Of a stretch of 64,000 nucleotides of DNA, positions 63,756 through 64,000 are shown in pieces. The notes beneath the pieces were generated by a model. It made no database searches. It saw nothing but the letters and a program-made list of their open reading frames with translations, and was not told where the DNA came from. Location of the stretch: contig CAJTLG010000009.1 in assembly GCA_910577395.1 (NCBI GenBank), positions 9,109 to 73,108 on the forward strand, read 5' to 3'. A program made the position numbers and the translations under genes. Source of the DNA: an uncultured Vampirovibrio sp. (GTDB lineage Bacteria; Cyanobacteriota; Vampirovibrionia; Gastranaerophilales; Gastranaerophilaceae). Every line of letters begins with the position of its first letter. Positions within the stretch are counted from its first letter, which is position 1.

Positions 63756-63835
63756 TGTGTTGAAATAAATAAATCAATATGATATATTGAAATCAGAGAA
63801 GTTGTTTATTAATTGTTTATCGTAAAGGTTTAATT

Positions 63836-64000
63836 ATGAATGAAAATTTTTTGTGCCTCAAAAGGCAAAAGCATTCTAATATGCTTTCTTTTTGGCGTAA
63901 ACACGCTTTTTCCCTCGTTGAAATGCTCATGGCATTGTTGGTTGCATCAGTTCTTTTAGCAGCTCTTGCACCAGTTATGACAAGAAGGTTTAATGAAAAT
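63836..64000 (+). CDS. Type IV prepilin-like protein, N-terminal part (cut by window edge)
   Basis: The ATG at 63836, preceded by AAAGG, opens a frame that runs to the window end (55 codons). It has a long basic leader of about 27 residues, then A|FSLVEMLMALLVASVLLA with Glu at +5, the class III signal cleaved by a PilD-type peptidase. It continues into APVMTRR. This leader is longer than that of the prepilin at 20224 and differs in style (FSLVEML as in minor pilins). Confidence 0.85.
   Translation, partial: MNENFLCLKRQKHSNMLSFWRKHAFSLVEMLMALLVASVLLAALAPVMTRRFNEN

Overview
The window is one AT-rich bacterial chromosome segment with genes tightly packed on both strands. It has no rRNA, no CRISPR array, no recognisable transposase and no phage module. 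Kdo-8-phosphate synthase and a heptosyltransferase-type glycosyltransferase indicate a Gram-negative (LPS-like) envelope. Two type IV prepilin-like leaders, a K+-type membrane pyrophosphatase, pyruvate phosphate dikinase, several lineage-looking membrane proteins and low G+C suggest a gut non-photosynthetic relative of cyanobacteria (Vampirovibrionia/Melainabacteria, Gastranaerophilales type). That assignment is inference from gene content and style, not from a marker-gene search.

Layout. 1-3.5 kb: tail of a MinD/ParA-like ATPase, folD, alr, gcvH and a ribbon-helix-helix regulator. 3.6-7.6 kb: a tandem pair of divergent GH77 (amylomaltase-like) enzymes with the scar of a former extra copy. 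7.6-8.2 kb: a structured non-coding stretch and a Cys-rich mini-protein. 8.2-11.8 kb (minus): lysA-cdaA-small protein-MBL hydrolase-cdd. 11.9-20.8 kb: AI-2E family exporter, radical SAM protein, cobO, MlaD-like protein, a frameshifted xre gene, twin thymidylate-kinase-like genes, miaA and a prepilin. 20.8-27.9 kb: a large membrane protein, etfBA, a DnaJ with reduced zinc finger, a YitT protein and an amino-acid-binding lipoprotein. 28-33.7 kb: hppA, aminopeptidase P, SpoU methyltransferase and gpsA. 33.7-38.9 kb: recA-galE-rfbA-purB (minus) and kdsA. 39-50 kb: U32-like protein, TPM/LemA pair, glycosyltransferase, GGDEF/degenerate HD-GYP protein, an orphan soluble FlhA-C-like protein and a methyltransferase. 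50-64 kb: nonsense-interrupted gene, tRNA-His, rnhC, a poly-C-containing HExxH membrane protein, ppdK, a TreZ-like GH13 enzyme, isochorismatase, LOG protein, pgk and the start of a second prepilin.

The most unusual signal is a family of three dispersed, relatively GC-rich cassettes (about 38.9-39.3, 52.4-52.8 and 61.3-61.7 kb). Each sits on the plus strand just after a plus-strand gene. Each has a shared non-coding leader and then a start-less fragment resembling the C-terminus of a FISUMP/DUF1566-type lectin-like domain (IWS...Y[YW]...AFSVR). They look like silent or decayed variable-domain cassettes. Other notable items are the DUF4177-like/FlhA-C fusion without a membrane domain, the 12-base poly-C tract at codons 9-13 of the HExxH protein (probable phase variation), and the GH77 duplication scar.

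Functionally the window combines alpha-glucan handling (two GH77, one GH13), lower glycolysis with PPi-linked steps (pgk, ppdK, hppA), envelope precursors (kdsA, galE, rfbA, alr, lysA) and cyclic-dinucleotide signalling (CdaA, GGDEF protein).
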